Shown in pieces: positions 33,331-44,299 of a stretch of 64,000 nt of DNA. Where the stretch lies: contig JANFOG010000001.1 of NCBI GenBank assembly GCA_024336345.1, forward strand, positions 3,534,001-3,598,000, given 5' to 3'. How positions within the stretch are numbered: position 1 is the first letter of the stretch; every line of letters begins with the position of its first letter. The DNA is from Mariannaea sp. PMI_226 (taxonomy: Eukaryota; Ascomycota; Sordariomycetes; Hypocreales; Nectriaceae). The notes beneath the pieces were generated by a model. It was given only the letters and a program-made list of their open reading frames with translations. It had not been told where the DNA came from and did no database searches. The position numbers were made by a program, and so were the translations under genes.

Positions 33331-34851
33331 ATGGAAATCGAAATTCCAATTGAGTCCATCTCTCTCAGCGAGCCAGCAGTTGCGAACAAGAATGAGTCAA
33401 CGACTGTAGCTGTGGAGGAGGTGCCAGATCTCGCCCCTCCATTGCTACCTACCGAGCAAATTGGCCCCAAGGGGTGGGTGCGTAATATCTTCTTCTTTGA
33501 ATTACCTGAAGACTACGACATCGATGCCTTGACGGAGATCTTGAAGTCCAGCTATTCTAGCTTCAAGAGCCGCACACCCGTTGCTGGCTGCGAGGTTATG
33601 CCCTTGGAAGGCAAGCAGGCTGGCCTCTTGCAATTCCGTCATTATGGTGATGAGCTCGATGACTTTGCCGTCAAGGATCTTCGAGATGATGCCAGTTTCC
33701 CGAGCTTTGCTGAACTCAAGGCTCGGGACTTCCCAGCTTCCGTCCTTGACCCCAAGTTGGTATGCAAGCGGGGTCTGGGAGGTGAATGGCCTCAACTTGG
33801 TGACCGTTTGACAGTTACCCTCATGCAAGCCAACTTCATTCGCGGCGGCCTGTTGTTGAACATGTTCTTCCTCCACGCCTACTGCGACCACACGACTGCT
33901 TTCAAGTTCGTGGAGATTCTTTCTGAGGACGTCCGTCGGGCTCAGGGCATTGCCATCACAGAGCCGGTTGATATTCCCTGGGAGGATCGTGAGAAGATCA
34001 TGAAGGCCTCTGAGGACAAGTCAGAGCTTGACTTGAAGAACCACCATGAATATATTGAGCTCCCATTTACCCCTACCGAGGTGCCTCCCAAGTTGGCCAG
34101 TCCTATCCATCACGGTCATGTTTGGCATATCTCGGCTGAGAATCTTGCCGCTCTCAAGGAAGAGGCATCGCCAAAGAATGCCAAGTTGTTTAAAGATGAG
34201 GAGCTCCCGGAGTTCGTCTCAACCAATGATGTCTTGACTGCATTGATGTGGCGCTCTACGATGGTTGCGCAGCACCCTGCTCTCTCCGATCCTGCTGAGA
34301 AGCCTGATCCCGAGGTGCCCCTTCCTGGAGGTCCCTCACTGGCCGCCATCGCTCTTGACGCGCGTCGCCGTGCTGGCGTTCCTATCCACAAGCACACCAT
34401 TGGCAACATTCTCGGCTTTGCTCCAGCCATGCTGGGTCTCAACCAGGTAATCAATGAGGCTTCACTTGCTGATTTGGCCATCACGGCGCGACGAGCGGTC
34501 GCCAAGACAGAAAAGGGCTATCTGGACGAGTTGACGACTATTATTGAGCGTCTAGAGGATGTAAACCGTCTGATCCCCATGTGTTTCCTAGACATGCCAG
34601 GTAATCATATGATCCAGTCCTCGTGGCGTGACTTCCCCTTCTATGACTTGCAATGGGGTCCCGCGTTCGGCGATAACATCAAGGCCTTGAGACCTCCCTC
34701 ATGCGGAGTGACGCACACTATGCAGGTTGTGCTTCCGGATCCTAAGAAGGGTGGAATCGAGGTATGGCTTGGTGTTGAGAACTCTGCAATGGACAGACTC
34801 CTGAAGGATCCTGTGTGGAGACGTTATGCTGACGCTCCTGACGGCCTGTGA
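33331..34851 (+). CDS. BAHD-type acyltransferase, trichothecene 3-O-acetyltransferase-like
   Basis: Single intronless frame of 506 aa beginning MEIEIPIESISL. It carries the BAHD catalytic motif HxxxD as HAYCD (His182, Asp186) and, at about residue 439, DLQWG in place of the family's DFGWG structural motif. Around these, VKDLRDDASFP, QANFIRGGLLLNMFF and EFVSTNDVLTALMWRS match the pattern of the fungal TRI101-like branch, whose founding member acetylates trichothecenes at C-3 for self-protection. Here that substrate is not implied: no trichothecene biosynthesis gene is in the window, and the family also acts on other alcohols and amines. The enzyme would use acyl-CoA in the cytosol. Head-to-head with a PTH11-like receptor. 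Confidence 0.9.
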   Translation: MEIEIPIESISLSEPAVANKNESTTVAVEEVPDLAPPLLPTEQIGPKGWVRNIFFFELPEDYDIDALTEILKSSYSSFKSRTPVAGCEVMPLEGKQAGLLQFRHYGDELDDFAVKDLRDDASFPSFAELKARDFPASVLDPKLVCKRGLGGEWPQLGDRLTVTLMQANFIRGGLLLNMFFLHAYCDHTTAFKFVEILSEDVRRAQGIAITEPVDIPWEDREKIMKASEDKSELDLKNHHEYIELPFTPTEVPPKLASPIHHGHVWHISAENLAALKEEASPKNAKLFKDEELPEFVSTNDVLTALMWRSTMVAQHPALSDPAEKPDPEVPLPGGPSLAAIALDARRRAGVPIHKHTIGNILGFAPAMLGLNQVINEASLADLAITARRAVAKTEKGYLDELTTIIERLEDVNRLIPMCFLDMPGNHMIQSSWRDFPFYDLQWGPAFGDNIKALRPPSCGVTHTMQVVLPDPKKGGIEVWLGVENSAMDRLLKDPVWRRYADAPDGL

Positions 34852-35720
34852 ATGTGCAAAGGGTTGCAGTTGATGTGGAGAGTGGTTACATGACGGGACA
34901 TGAAGAAACTGGTACCTGAATATGCTAATGAGAGAGAGGATTGCAAATAGTTTATTGTTCTTGTGATTAGATAGTTCAATTTTGATTAATTCAAGAGAGG
35001 TCTCTAGAAGTTAAGAACCGCGTTTTCGGGGTGTCAAGAGGCGCCCAGTAACTTTGTGAAACTGATATTCGATCATATCTACTTTCAAGAGTGCTTCCAT
35101 GAAGACTATAAGGCGCTTGTTACTAGACAGCAATGCTATTGAACCAAATGGAGATGTGCCTAACATTAACGACTTTGGCGAGACATGATTTGTCACTACA
35201 GCCGTTGTTGATCCCACCCGAGAGACCAAAGCGAAACCAGTTGCCTTTGCATATACAATCTTAACGAGGAAAATAATTATCAAGCTTGGTAGTTTAAGAA
35301 AAAAATGGATAATTTTGTGAGGCTAGAGGAAAGTCTTTGAAATCGGATTACGTCTAAAACTACATTATTTTTTTGTCTTCTTATTTATTTGTTTTGTTTT
35401 TCAAACTAAATATAGGATAGTTGGGATGATACAAATGATGTAGAGAGGGAAACTTCTAAAGCCAGAGAGATTTTGGAAGTGGAAACAAACTCTCCAAGTT
35501 AGACACATATTCAAGTATGTACTCTGCACAACTCAGTCAAGGGAAAACGATGCAGTTGATGGAGGCGTCCATGAATGGGGTTGGAAGACGGACCAAAATT
35601 TGTCCAGAAAGCTGCCTATGAAAAAAGTCGCCCCCTTCTTCTAAATGCAGGTAGAATACGGCATGAGTGATGAGTGGACACATAGTTCGCATTACCACCT
35701 CAGATCTCTCATCCAATGGA
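34852..35720. other. Intergenic between acyltransferase and tRNA pair
   Basis: AT-rich 3' flank with no supported gene. An open frame of 90 codons at 35011-35283 (- strand) is not recognisable. Confidence 0.5.
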
Positions 35721-35792
35721 AGCAATTTGGCGCAGTGGAAGCGCGCCGGGCTCATAACCCGGAGGTCACATGATCGAAACATGTAATTGCTA
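35721..35792 (+). tRNA. Initiator tRNA-Met (CAT), copy 1
   Basis: 72-nt cloverleaf read by eye: acceptor stem AGCAATT/AATTGCT, D stem GCGC/GCGC, anticodon stem CCGGG/CCCGG with loop CTCATAA (anticodon CAT at 35753-35755), T stem ACATG/CATGT with loop ATCGAAA, discriminator A. The A1-T72 pair and the ATCGAAA loop (A at position 54 in place of T) are hallmarks of eukaryotic initiator tRNA rather than elongator. No intron. The acceptor stem is unusually AT-rich. T6 at 35811-35816 is a plausible Pol III terminator. Confidence 0.93.
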
Positions 35793-35808
35793 TGGTGTAT
35801 CAAATCTT

Positions 35809-35816
35809 TCTTTTTT
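35809..35816 (+). terminator. Pol III T-run after tRNA copy 1
   Basis: First strong T run (C then T6, followed shortly by a longer T stretch) downstream of the tRNA, 19 nt past its end. Confidence 0.6.
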
Positions 35817-35916
35817 ATTTTTTTTTCAAGCCTCGGATGGTTTTTTTTCCTCCTAGTTCTCTAGGATCTAGACCTCCATATTTACTATTACGGCGTAAAA
35901 TTTCTCATCGAAGCAA

Positions 35917-35988
35917 AGCAATTTGGCGCAGTGGAAGCGCGCCGGGCTCATAACCCGGAGGTCACACGATCGAAACGTGTAATTGCTA
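35917..35988 (+). tRNA. Initiator tRNA-Met (CAT), copy 2
   Basis: Same structure as the copy 196 bp upstream. The two differ at only two bases, T versus C at 35771/35967 and A versus G at 35781/35977, which pair with each other in the T stem, so the helix is kept (T-A in copy 1, C-G in copy 2). Anticodon CAT at 35949-35951. Part of the 5' flank is also similar (TCTCATC followed by A-rich sequence), consistent with local duplication. Confidence 0.93.
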
Positions 35989-36000
35989 TTCGATACCTTC

Positions 36001-36007
36001 TTTTTTT
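36001..36007 (+). terminator. Pol III T-run after tRNA copy 2
   Basis: T7 beginning 13 nt after the tRNA end. Confidence 0.65.
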
Positions 36008-38283
36008 GTCTTTTTGATCTTTTGTTTGATTTTTATTTCTTGAAATGTTATCAATTAGTTGGGCCAGTAGTGAGATGGCTTAGTACGTGCTTGATTTACA
36101 TCTTCAGCTTACGCTCGGTCTGGAAATACAGAATGTCTACTCCTTTGCTCAGGCAGAACACGTGCAATGGTTTTCTTGCTTTAAATGGCTTTGGTAGGTA
36201 GTTAGTCGACGCTCCTGATGACATGTGTTGTTGAAAGAGAAGCTCCCACAATCATTAAGTTGATAACCCATAGTGATAAACGAAAAAAAAAAAGAAATAA
36301 AGGGAGTTGTGGTTATACAAGCTAGATTGAGATACACCCTCGTCTTGTTGAGAAGTAAATCCTACTCAGCCCCTGAGATTAACAATGGACGTAAAGTTGA
36401 AGGTGCAGGACGTCACCATATTAGTCCTTCGATGCCATCATTGCAATCCATTGGAAGTGTTGGAGACATCCCATGGGGCACGCCTCATGATTCACGCTTT
36501 AAACCTTAAGAGCAATACAATATTCAAACACCATTAATTGTAGATACAAACTGCCCAGTGACTTAGGAAGTAGTCTGGAGCCCTAGAAAGGTATGCCTAC
36601 GCAGAATATAGAAGACGACAGACTCTCAGTCATCTACCCTTCGAAAGCAGATTTGTCATTGCTGGCTTAATGGTTGGATGATCAGTTCCCCTACTATAGT
36701 CACGGCTATACTCAATTCAGAGATAAGAGAAAGAACGAATTGGGAGTCAATTTCTTGGGTGACAGTTTAGAAGTTCACGACGGAATTACCTTTCAGGTTT
36801 GGTGTTTTTGGTGTTCCAATAAAAGTGTGCGTTCGGTGCGTGCATATTCGTCCGAGAAGACGTCAACTACTTCTCCAACTAACCTCCAGAGCAGGATAGC
36901 GTATCCCGCATCTCAGGTTTTCCTACATCATTCTGGAAATGTTTCTCTAGACTTTATTATAAATGCATGAGTGGCCCCTTCACATTTGATGCGAAATAGT
37001 TGATGATTATCAAAGAATTCTATTGGTACTCAACGAAAAACCGCCTTCCACGATATAAATACCCAGGATCGACGCATCGAAGTGTGATGTACCTATGATT
37101 TGATTTTTCAACGGATATGTTCCGGGTACTTATATACCATTGAACTACATCTTTGGCTTGCTCACTTTCCCATCAGATTCTCCTTACCTTGGTAATCATC
37201 AATGGCACAAGAGTCCTAAAATTGAAGGATCATGCTAGCCTTACTACTACTTTCGCTCCAGACTCTACAGATCCACAGAGGAGGTAATGCATAAACCACT
37301 ATGAAAATAGCGATCTGCTAAAGGAATTACTAGAATATTCAAACACGGGACTGCACACCAACTGAGTGATTGTTAGCATTAGTTGGGCTATGCCTATGTA
37401 TACACAATGATTGGGGGCTGTCTTTTCATACGACACAAGAAAGGCAAGTTTATAATAGCAATATACTAGGTCAAGAATACATAATTGAGATAACCTATAT
37501 GCCTTAAAGGCATATATTAAGTTTACTGCTCCTGGCGAGCAGATTTCTGATGAATTTAATAACCTGCTGGCGGTAACATCGAATCACTATGGCAGTATTA
37601 TTTAGCTTTCGGGCTCTTCAACTCAAGTGGACTGTATTCTGGACATATCAACAGCAGCGATATTCAGCACGACCTGTCGTGGAGTTCTTTAATATCTCGG
37701 TGAGACCAGGACCCCAATGTCTAGTAGCGTATGAACGGTGGCAGCCTTGGTATGGATGAGATTAAAATGCCATATCCGTGTTATAAGATTAAAGGAGAAA
37801 ATCTTCCTCTTCTATGGCGGAAGGATCTATTGATAGTGGCCCCCTTGTTGCTTTGCTTCGGCTACATCGTGATACAATGACAAGTTCAACAATCACAGCA
37901 CCTCATTTCTAGTGGCTTCTCACGACTCTCACCATCACGGGCATACGATGAGACTGGGCTAATTAAGTTGATAAACTTCGAAGATAAGTGCGAAGTAAGG
38001 ATTGATCACGGCCTAATCGGGGTAAGGTAGTATAATAGGTAGGCTAATGAAGGGGGTTCACCCGCGCTCTCGCCGCAGCCAGTGTCGATTGAATCAGCAC
38101 TGATATACATTCCAAGCTGCAGAAAAGAAATATTGCATAAAATAGCAAGGGACAGACCTCTCAGGGCAACGAGGCTATTGGCCCATGGTGCCAAGACCGA
38201 GCTTCATACCCTCCCAGCTCTGGAGTGTAAGGAATAGCAACCCCATCGCTGGACTGGAACACCTAAATGAACTTGGTAAGGAG

Positions 38284-38454
38284 CTAGAGGTGCATTATAT
38301 ATACGGGAACAAGAACCGCAAAGATTAAGAAGGCTAAGAGAACAGCAGCCATAAAAAACAGTCCTCTGGCGTAAGGCACGTAGAGAGGAGTCAAGCACCG
38401 TATTGTAGCGCAATGGGCCAATGCATTTGTAGCAACAGGAGCAAAGAAGAGATG
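38284..38454 (-). pseudogene. Orphan hydrophobic coding fragment
   Basis: An open frame of 56 codons with no ATG at its start, bounded upstream by TAA. Its second half is a strong membrane-span pattern (LFFMAAVLLAFLIFAVLVPV) preceded by RCLTPLYVPYARG. Composition is protein-like, unlike neighbouring frames, but no splice partners were found. It may be the last exon of a decayed membrane-protein gene, or chance. Confidence 0.25.
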
Positions 38455-40194
38455 TTATGTTATAGGGACGACAAATATAAAGTATCAGTCTGAGACATAG
38501 CCTCAACTGAGAAAGGTCGTCTAGGAGCAAGATCACCTACTATATGCCTTATTTAAACATTGATAACCGGAGATGGCTACAAATGATAGTGGTGTGTAGT
38601 TGTACACGCAGGGTTTACAAAGAAGCCACTTTCTGAAGACGAAAGTGGCCGATAAACAGAATTTCCAGTTCAAGAATAGTATTATCCCTCTTATCTCCTG
38701 GTGTCACTGCCAGGTGTCATCAGGGTTTCTCCATCTACTCACGTCCTGAGTTTAGATGGGGAAATCATGAGGATTACGGGCTACTGTAACGAAGATCGGA
38801 AGCTCATTCTTATACTATCAAGAAAAAATGGAGGTGTCACACCTGCCTCCAGCAAACCATCTATGGCCCCATCCTGGATATTGGAATGCCATGAAGATGA
38901 GAAGCAAGGAAATTCGTCACGGAACGAAGACAGCGTACGTGTACAGACTAGCGATAGGTGAATTTCATCTGAAAATTCAAGCAAACTCGAAAAAGAAATG
39001 TCAGACGATTCATTCACTGCTCAGTCACAGAGGAATGGTGAGACAAGGCAGAAACGAATGCAAAAAGAGACACCGGTAGTTTTATTTCAGAGATGATTAG
39101 GCGAGCGAGCTGTAACACCAGGTCAATGCAACACCAAGATCGCAGGAAAACAGCGTGAACATTGGTGGGGGCGACAAAACAAAAATTCAAAACTAGGTCG
39201 GTGCAACAACAGAGTCGTGTGGGTGTTGTGTTGGCACTTTGTGAATGATCTACTTGACTGTCCATGTATCAAACTCTGGGGTTGCCTCATCTCCATCCCA
39301 ATGTCCCACGCGACAGATATTGCAGATACAATGTTTCCTCTTTTGAACTCCCGAAAATGCCTGTAAGATGAGATTCAATAACAACGTCATCGCTGTCATC
39401 TACAAAAGGCCAAGCTGTCTCGGATCAAGCTGCCGAACCGTCGATCAAGGGCCCTAAAGTTGCCCTATCAAGCCGCCCCCAAGCGGGACCTGACTGGACA
39501 AGGGGTGCACAGCATTGCCCAATGAGACAAGACAAACGCTGGCCCGCTTGACGTTCTGGAACCTCGAGCTCCACACGATGCTGGACCTTTGCAAAAAGCA
39601 AGCATTCTGTGGTGGCTGAGTGGGAACCCCAGATAGCGCTTGGTTACAGAAATACGAGGGGCCCAATCACGGCCAAGTAACCGTCACCTAGACGCTAGCA
39701 TCGGTCGGATGATACCGAGCGTGGTCCCATTTCTTTACATCGGTGTATTTGCGTCTATCGTAATAGCGGGAGAGTAGGTGACCGGGGGAGGGGGAGAGGG
39801 ACTGAGCTTGTGCTTGCGAGCTCGTCGTGAACTGGAGTAACTAGTCATAACGGTGGTGGTCGTGCCCAGATGTCTCTGAGCGTGGCAATGGGGTCAATAG
39901 AAAAGTCCAAGACATGCCGAATGGCTTGTCTCATCCTGGAATCCGCTCTCCCTGCCTCTGGGTCACAGGCAATCAACATGCCGATGACGAGAGCGGCGCC
40001 GTGTCGCGTACACAGCCTCCCACAAGTCGGATGCCGCGGCCACCACGTCCTCCTCTGCCTACCTCAAAAGCGCTCCAGGAGTTCATTCACGGCTTCATCT
40101 CCAGCTCATCCAGACCCCGGTCCTGTCTCCTTGCAAAAATTAATAAAAGAAAACAATAAACCACAAATTCGCCGAGCAGGCAAGCAACTAGGCC

Positions 40195-41033
40195 ATGCAG
40201 TCCACTGCTGTTGATGCCGCAAACACGGTCCAACCCGCCTTCCCCTTCATGGTATCGCCCGTCTGCCATGAAGACGTTCCAGCCCTGGTGGATATCTACC
40301 TGGCTGCGTTTAGAGATGATTTCAACGCCACCACCGTTTCAGAGAGATCACGGCAACGTTGGGCCAGGGACCTGTTAGCGTACATCTCCGACCCTAGCGT
40401 ACACCTGTTGAAGTGCATGAAGAGAACTGGTGATTCGGAAAGCATCGTCGGTTGGGCGCAGTGGACGCCATCAGCCGAATCGGCTTCAGATACGGAATCG
40501 TGTGATTCAACCTCGGACGACTCGGATGCTGACGAGACTTGGGATTGGGGCAGCGATGAGGACCACAGCGATGCAGCCGACAAGGACGATTTTCGAATCT
40601 TTACCAAGCTCAAGGCCTCTCGGAGCAAATCTATCGGCGAGGAGTCATGGCTACGCCACAACCCACCCAATCTGAAAAGAATCCTTTGGCGTAGGTCATT
40701 GTCCAGGCGCATCCAATGATTTCATATATCCGCAGAAACTAACATGGACCACTCTCAGACCTCGATGTGATTGCAGTGTCCCCACGATATCAAAAATTAG
40801 GTGTCGAATGTCAACTGCTCGAGAATATTCTAATCATGGCGGATGAAACGGGGTCAGAGCTTTGCACGGAAGTAAACCCCAAAACGGCCCCGATGTACAG
40901 GGGCTTCGGCTTCGAAGATAAAGGTCTCATTAGCTTTGCAAATAGAGCTGCTTCGGACGATTGCTTGATTATGGTGAGGAAGCCGGATATGCACCAGCGT
41001 TTGAAAGTAGGGGTGGGTCAGAGTTATTATTAG
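40195..41033 (+). CDS. GNAT-family N-acetyltransferase
   Basis: Two exons (40195-40690, 40759-41033) across a 68-nt intron (GTAGGT ... TCTCAG), giving 256 aa. The N-terminal part (SPVCHEDVPALVDIYLAAF) is the first strand-helix of a GNAT fold. After an Asp/Ser-rich acidic insert (about residues 95-140) splicing restores HLDVIAVSPRYQKLGVECQL, the acetyl-CoA-binding strand and loop, followed by PMYRGFGFE near the C-terminus. The usual Q/R-x-x-G-x-G/A loop here reads QKLGVE, with Glu at the last position, so cofactor binding may be altered. Substrate unknown. The acidic insert is unusual for the family. Faces the next regulator gene 3' end to 3' end. Confidence 0.85.
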
Positions 41034-41392
41034 AGATAAAAACGATTCATGATATACGATACAAATTATAAATAATATGATATTGAAATGATGGAAATTT
41101 TAGTGCAATTAGCATGATGTCTTGATCCTTGTGTGACCCATCAGCACTCTTTGGTCATGTGCCTGATGCCTAGACACCATGATGGGGGGATTGAACCTGT
41201 AGTATACTTGTACATTTGACACTTGGGAAGCAAACTAATTTTCTTTGGGTAAATAAACATGGTCTCAAGATATAGGATAGCCATTATGAGTGTGTACCAA
41301 CAAATGATCTTCCTTTTCCTCTTGACAGGAAGTTTAGTTAGTTTACTTTGAAATGAGTCGTTTGTTCTCATTGAAATCGCTATATGGAGAAT
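41034..41392. other. Convergent intergenic spacer
   Basis: 359 AT-rich bases between two converging 3' ends. No gene seen. Confidence 0.6.
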
Positions 41393-43217
41393 CTAATAAG
41401 CAATACCCTTTACTCCATGCCAGAAACATTCAACGCCCTCCTCTGCAAGAGACATGATTCCCTTAGGCGCCTTAAACGGCGAGATACGCAGCGAGGCAAC
41501 CAAAGCTGCCAATTGAGGTACCTTCCACGGAATCACGTCCCACGAAACGAGATCTTTCTCTCTTGCTATCACCATGGACTCCAGAATATCAGCCATCTCC
41601 TGGCTGTCCCAGATACCCTCTCTCCTTCGAATAGACCGCAATATGTTGACGCATCTTCTCTGGATACCAATGTCGTTACAGGACGTGCATACAAGAGTCA
41701 TTGCGGGGATTAGATTCGCATCAAACGCGAATACCGGCATCGACTCAAAGAAGTCGGATTGCACCAGAGCCTCAGCTCTCCGAAGTATTTCGTCGCATGA
41801 TTCTGGTCGCAGATCGTCATCGGACGTCATGGGCTCCAACAGAGCGGCCCAGACGGCTTGCTCCATAGATAGCGTCATGAGGCGGTGTTGGTCTCGCTTT
41901 GTGAGAGCTTTCATATCGACTTGGCTCTTTAAGCGATCGAAGCGATCAGACCAGTTATAGTAGAAGTGTGACACTGATTCTAAGTGATATTTCTCAGTCA
42001 TTGCCATAACGGAGTCGCAGAATAGAGCCGGGTCGACCACGGTCTCTCCATAATCCGGAGACCCTTCCATCTGCTGCCCTGCAAGGTATATTCTCGCACT
42101 CCATTCAGTCTCGATATGAAACAGCGACTTGGCCGCCGCATTGACCGATTCGAAAGGCGTGACTTGTTCCTCGACTTCCAGTTCCGGGGTCAAGTAGAAG
42201 TAGAGCTGAGGAATTACGTCAGCTCCAACATAGATAGCAACATCCTGCCCAAGTCTCGAGAGCATGGCAGCAATGTCATCAAAGAATTTGTTTCTCTCCT
42301 TTGAACCTTTGCGTTCAGTCCCATCCAAGCGCATATGACCAACAGACAGCTGTCGAAGAGAGGTGAGGAGTGCACCACCAGATTGGAGGTGCCGGAGAGC
42401 CTCGGAGTACCGACCTAGCAAAGTTTCGATGCAGATGAAGATGACACAGCAGGTTAGGATAACCTCCATGTTAGAATTTGAAGGGGTGCGGGTAAACTCT
42501 TTGATATGGTGAATGGCCAAGTTGTACTGTTGGATCGAGATTTCTTCTAGTCCATGAACTGCCAGGGCTGCAGTTTCTGACCCCAAGATTTGGGACTTGA
42601 AGCATTTATGCGCACCTCCAAGGGCGCAAATCGCGTACTTGATCGGCTCCACGGCATGGCCAAGTGGAAGAGCGTGCATGTACCAAAACTCATTTGGTGT
42701 CAGTGCCGTTCCCAGATCTTGAATGGTGCTCGTTCGAAAATGATGGAAAAGGTCCATTTCCGTCGGAATGCGGGAGGCATCTTGGATCAATCTGGGAGGC
42801 AAGGGCACAGAAATTGGGTCGATCTTCCTTTGTCGTATTGTGAGAGGCTGTGATTCAAGCGGTGGAGGAGCCTTTGGTTTTTTGGTTCTGGGCTTTCGGC
42901 TAAGCATGAATTCGTACCCATCGCAAATATGGCCGTCCTTTTCGCATCGACGACAGTGAGGTTTGCCTTCATCGCACTTGAGATGCCGGATCCTGTTCGG
43001 AGATTAATACACACATATAGTCGGTAAGTTCCGGTGTTTGGGTCACAAACTTGCTGCCACATTACAACGTGTTAGCGGAGAAGTCATGGGTGTTCCAGGA
43101 GCCAGTATCACTGTAAGCGGCGATTCGAGGATAAGCATACCATGTTTTGCAGCCTGTTCTGACTCTGGGGGCCTTTGCCCGAGTCCATTTCTTCTGCCTC
43201 TCGCTAGGCGACGGCAT
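41393..43217 (-). CDS. Zn2Cys6 transcription factor with probable 3-nt micro-exon
   Basis: Proposed minus-strand exons: 43217-43141, 43053-43051 (3 nt) and 42992-41393, giving 559 aa. The start is the ATG at 43217 (MPSPSERQKKWTRAKAPRVR). Exon 1 ends TGC AAA ACA TG. Joining it directly to exon 3 yields CKTW-IRHLKC, which lacks the second zinc-binding Cys and is one residue short. Inserting CAA, flanked by a good acceptor (GCTAAC ... GGCAG) and a good donor (GTTTGT), gives CKTCKIRHLKC then DEGKPHCRRCEKDGHIC, a perfect zinc cluster. The rest is a fungal-specific regulator domain typical of C6 regulators (ALGGAHKCF; VILTCCVIFICIETLLG) without other motifs. Neither join changes the frame of exon 3. 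Targets unknown. Confidence 0.86.
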
Positions 43218-44299
43218 GATTTCATCGTCTTTGTCCACAACTAACTCGTATATTATCCGGCGGCTGTTTCTGGGACAGATGGTGCCGAGCAAAGTGATGC
43301 AGATTCCTTTTTAACGAAAATGCTGTAATAGCGACGATCATGGATCCATCAGGACATTGCCTCAATAAATGCATAAGGCAATAAGGGGGATCATGGACTG
43401 CCGCCTAGCCAGATCCAAAGGAGGCTGTGCTGCCCCAGCCATGCGTCAGTACCAGCATGTAGCCCCGTTTCGTGTGGTCTCCCATGTTCTGCGTCTTTGT
43501 CATCTCGCCGCAGTAGTGCCTTCCCCCCCCTTGAAATCCCTTCTGATTCTTCTGAGCCTAACATTAAGCATGAGCGTGAAAGCGAATGAGGAGGGAACTT
43601 TTGGGATGGGCGGCGGGCGTCGGGGGTCTTTGGTGCGATCTTGCGGACATGGCCACGGAGCAACTCGGTAGTGCATCGGATCGCCTTTTCGGAAAATACG
43701 GACACCGCTGGCCGGACGAACGCGCCCGCCTATTTCCGGGTGCACCCACAGCGGTTGACTGGGCTTGAATGAGTGAGTGAAGATAGAATGTATGAACTTA
43801 CTTTGCAGAAAGCAGCCTTGGCCTTTGAGGCAATTATAACTACGTAGATAGCAGACAACCAGCGGCCAAAACTGCGTCCAGCCGTGAGGATATCTTCTGG
43901 AAATGTCACTGCGTCCGTCCCCTGTCCTAGTTGATGCCCTCGTGTCCCCGTTGTTGCCGCGCCTCGATCTCAAAACGGACTTCGTAGGGCGAGTTTGACA
44001 GCTGTTGACCCCACTCCCCGCGCGAGACTAGAGCATGGATCGCAAAGGAATTTTCAATACGAAAACCCGAAACGTAGTCAGAGAGTCAGCATGGGGTGTG
44101 ATTTTTGGCCCAAGTAGGGATGTCGTGACAGATCAAGCAATTGGTAGCAACACATAAGAGGCCTGTGCTGCAAGCCTGTGATGTAACAAAATATTGAAAC
44201 CCAACATGGATAACAATGTATCAGTATATTCACCGGCACTGACAGAGTGAATTACCTATATACCGCAGCTGTGAAGTCCATAAGCCAATAAGCCCATTA
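43218..44299. other. Intergenic upstream of third regulator
   Basis: Probable promoter of the minus-strand regulator, then 3' flank of the DJ-1 gene. Open frames overlapping on both strands at 43369-43973 have no domain. Confidence 0.5.

Larger units (their letters stand above)
35989..40194. other. Gene-poor, AT-leaning 4.2-kb region
   Basis: No intact gene supported. Stops are frequent in all frames from about 36 to 39 kb, and composition shifts to more GC only after about 39.4 kb, close to the GNAT gene. One short hydrophobic open fragment (38284-38454, - strand) looks coding. The sequence is compatible with decayed, possibly RIP-affected, DNA, but I could not compute an index. Confidence 0.45.

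Noticed and set aside
39870..40214. 115-codon frame overlapping the GNAT start in another frame
   Set aside because: Ends 20 bases inside the GNAT gene, no domain; at most an upstream leader frame.
42993..43140. Single 148-nt intron model for the third regulator
   Set aside because: In frame, but yields a zinc cluster lacking its second Cys and one residue; two introns with good signals explain the protein better.
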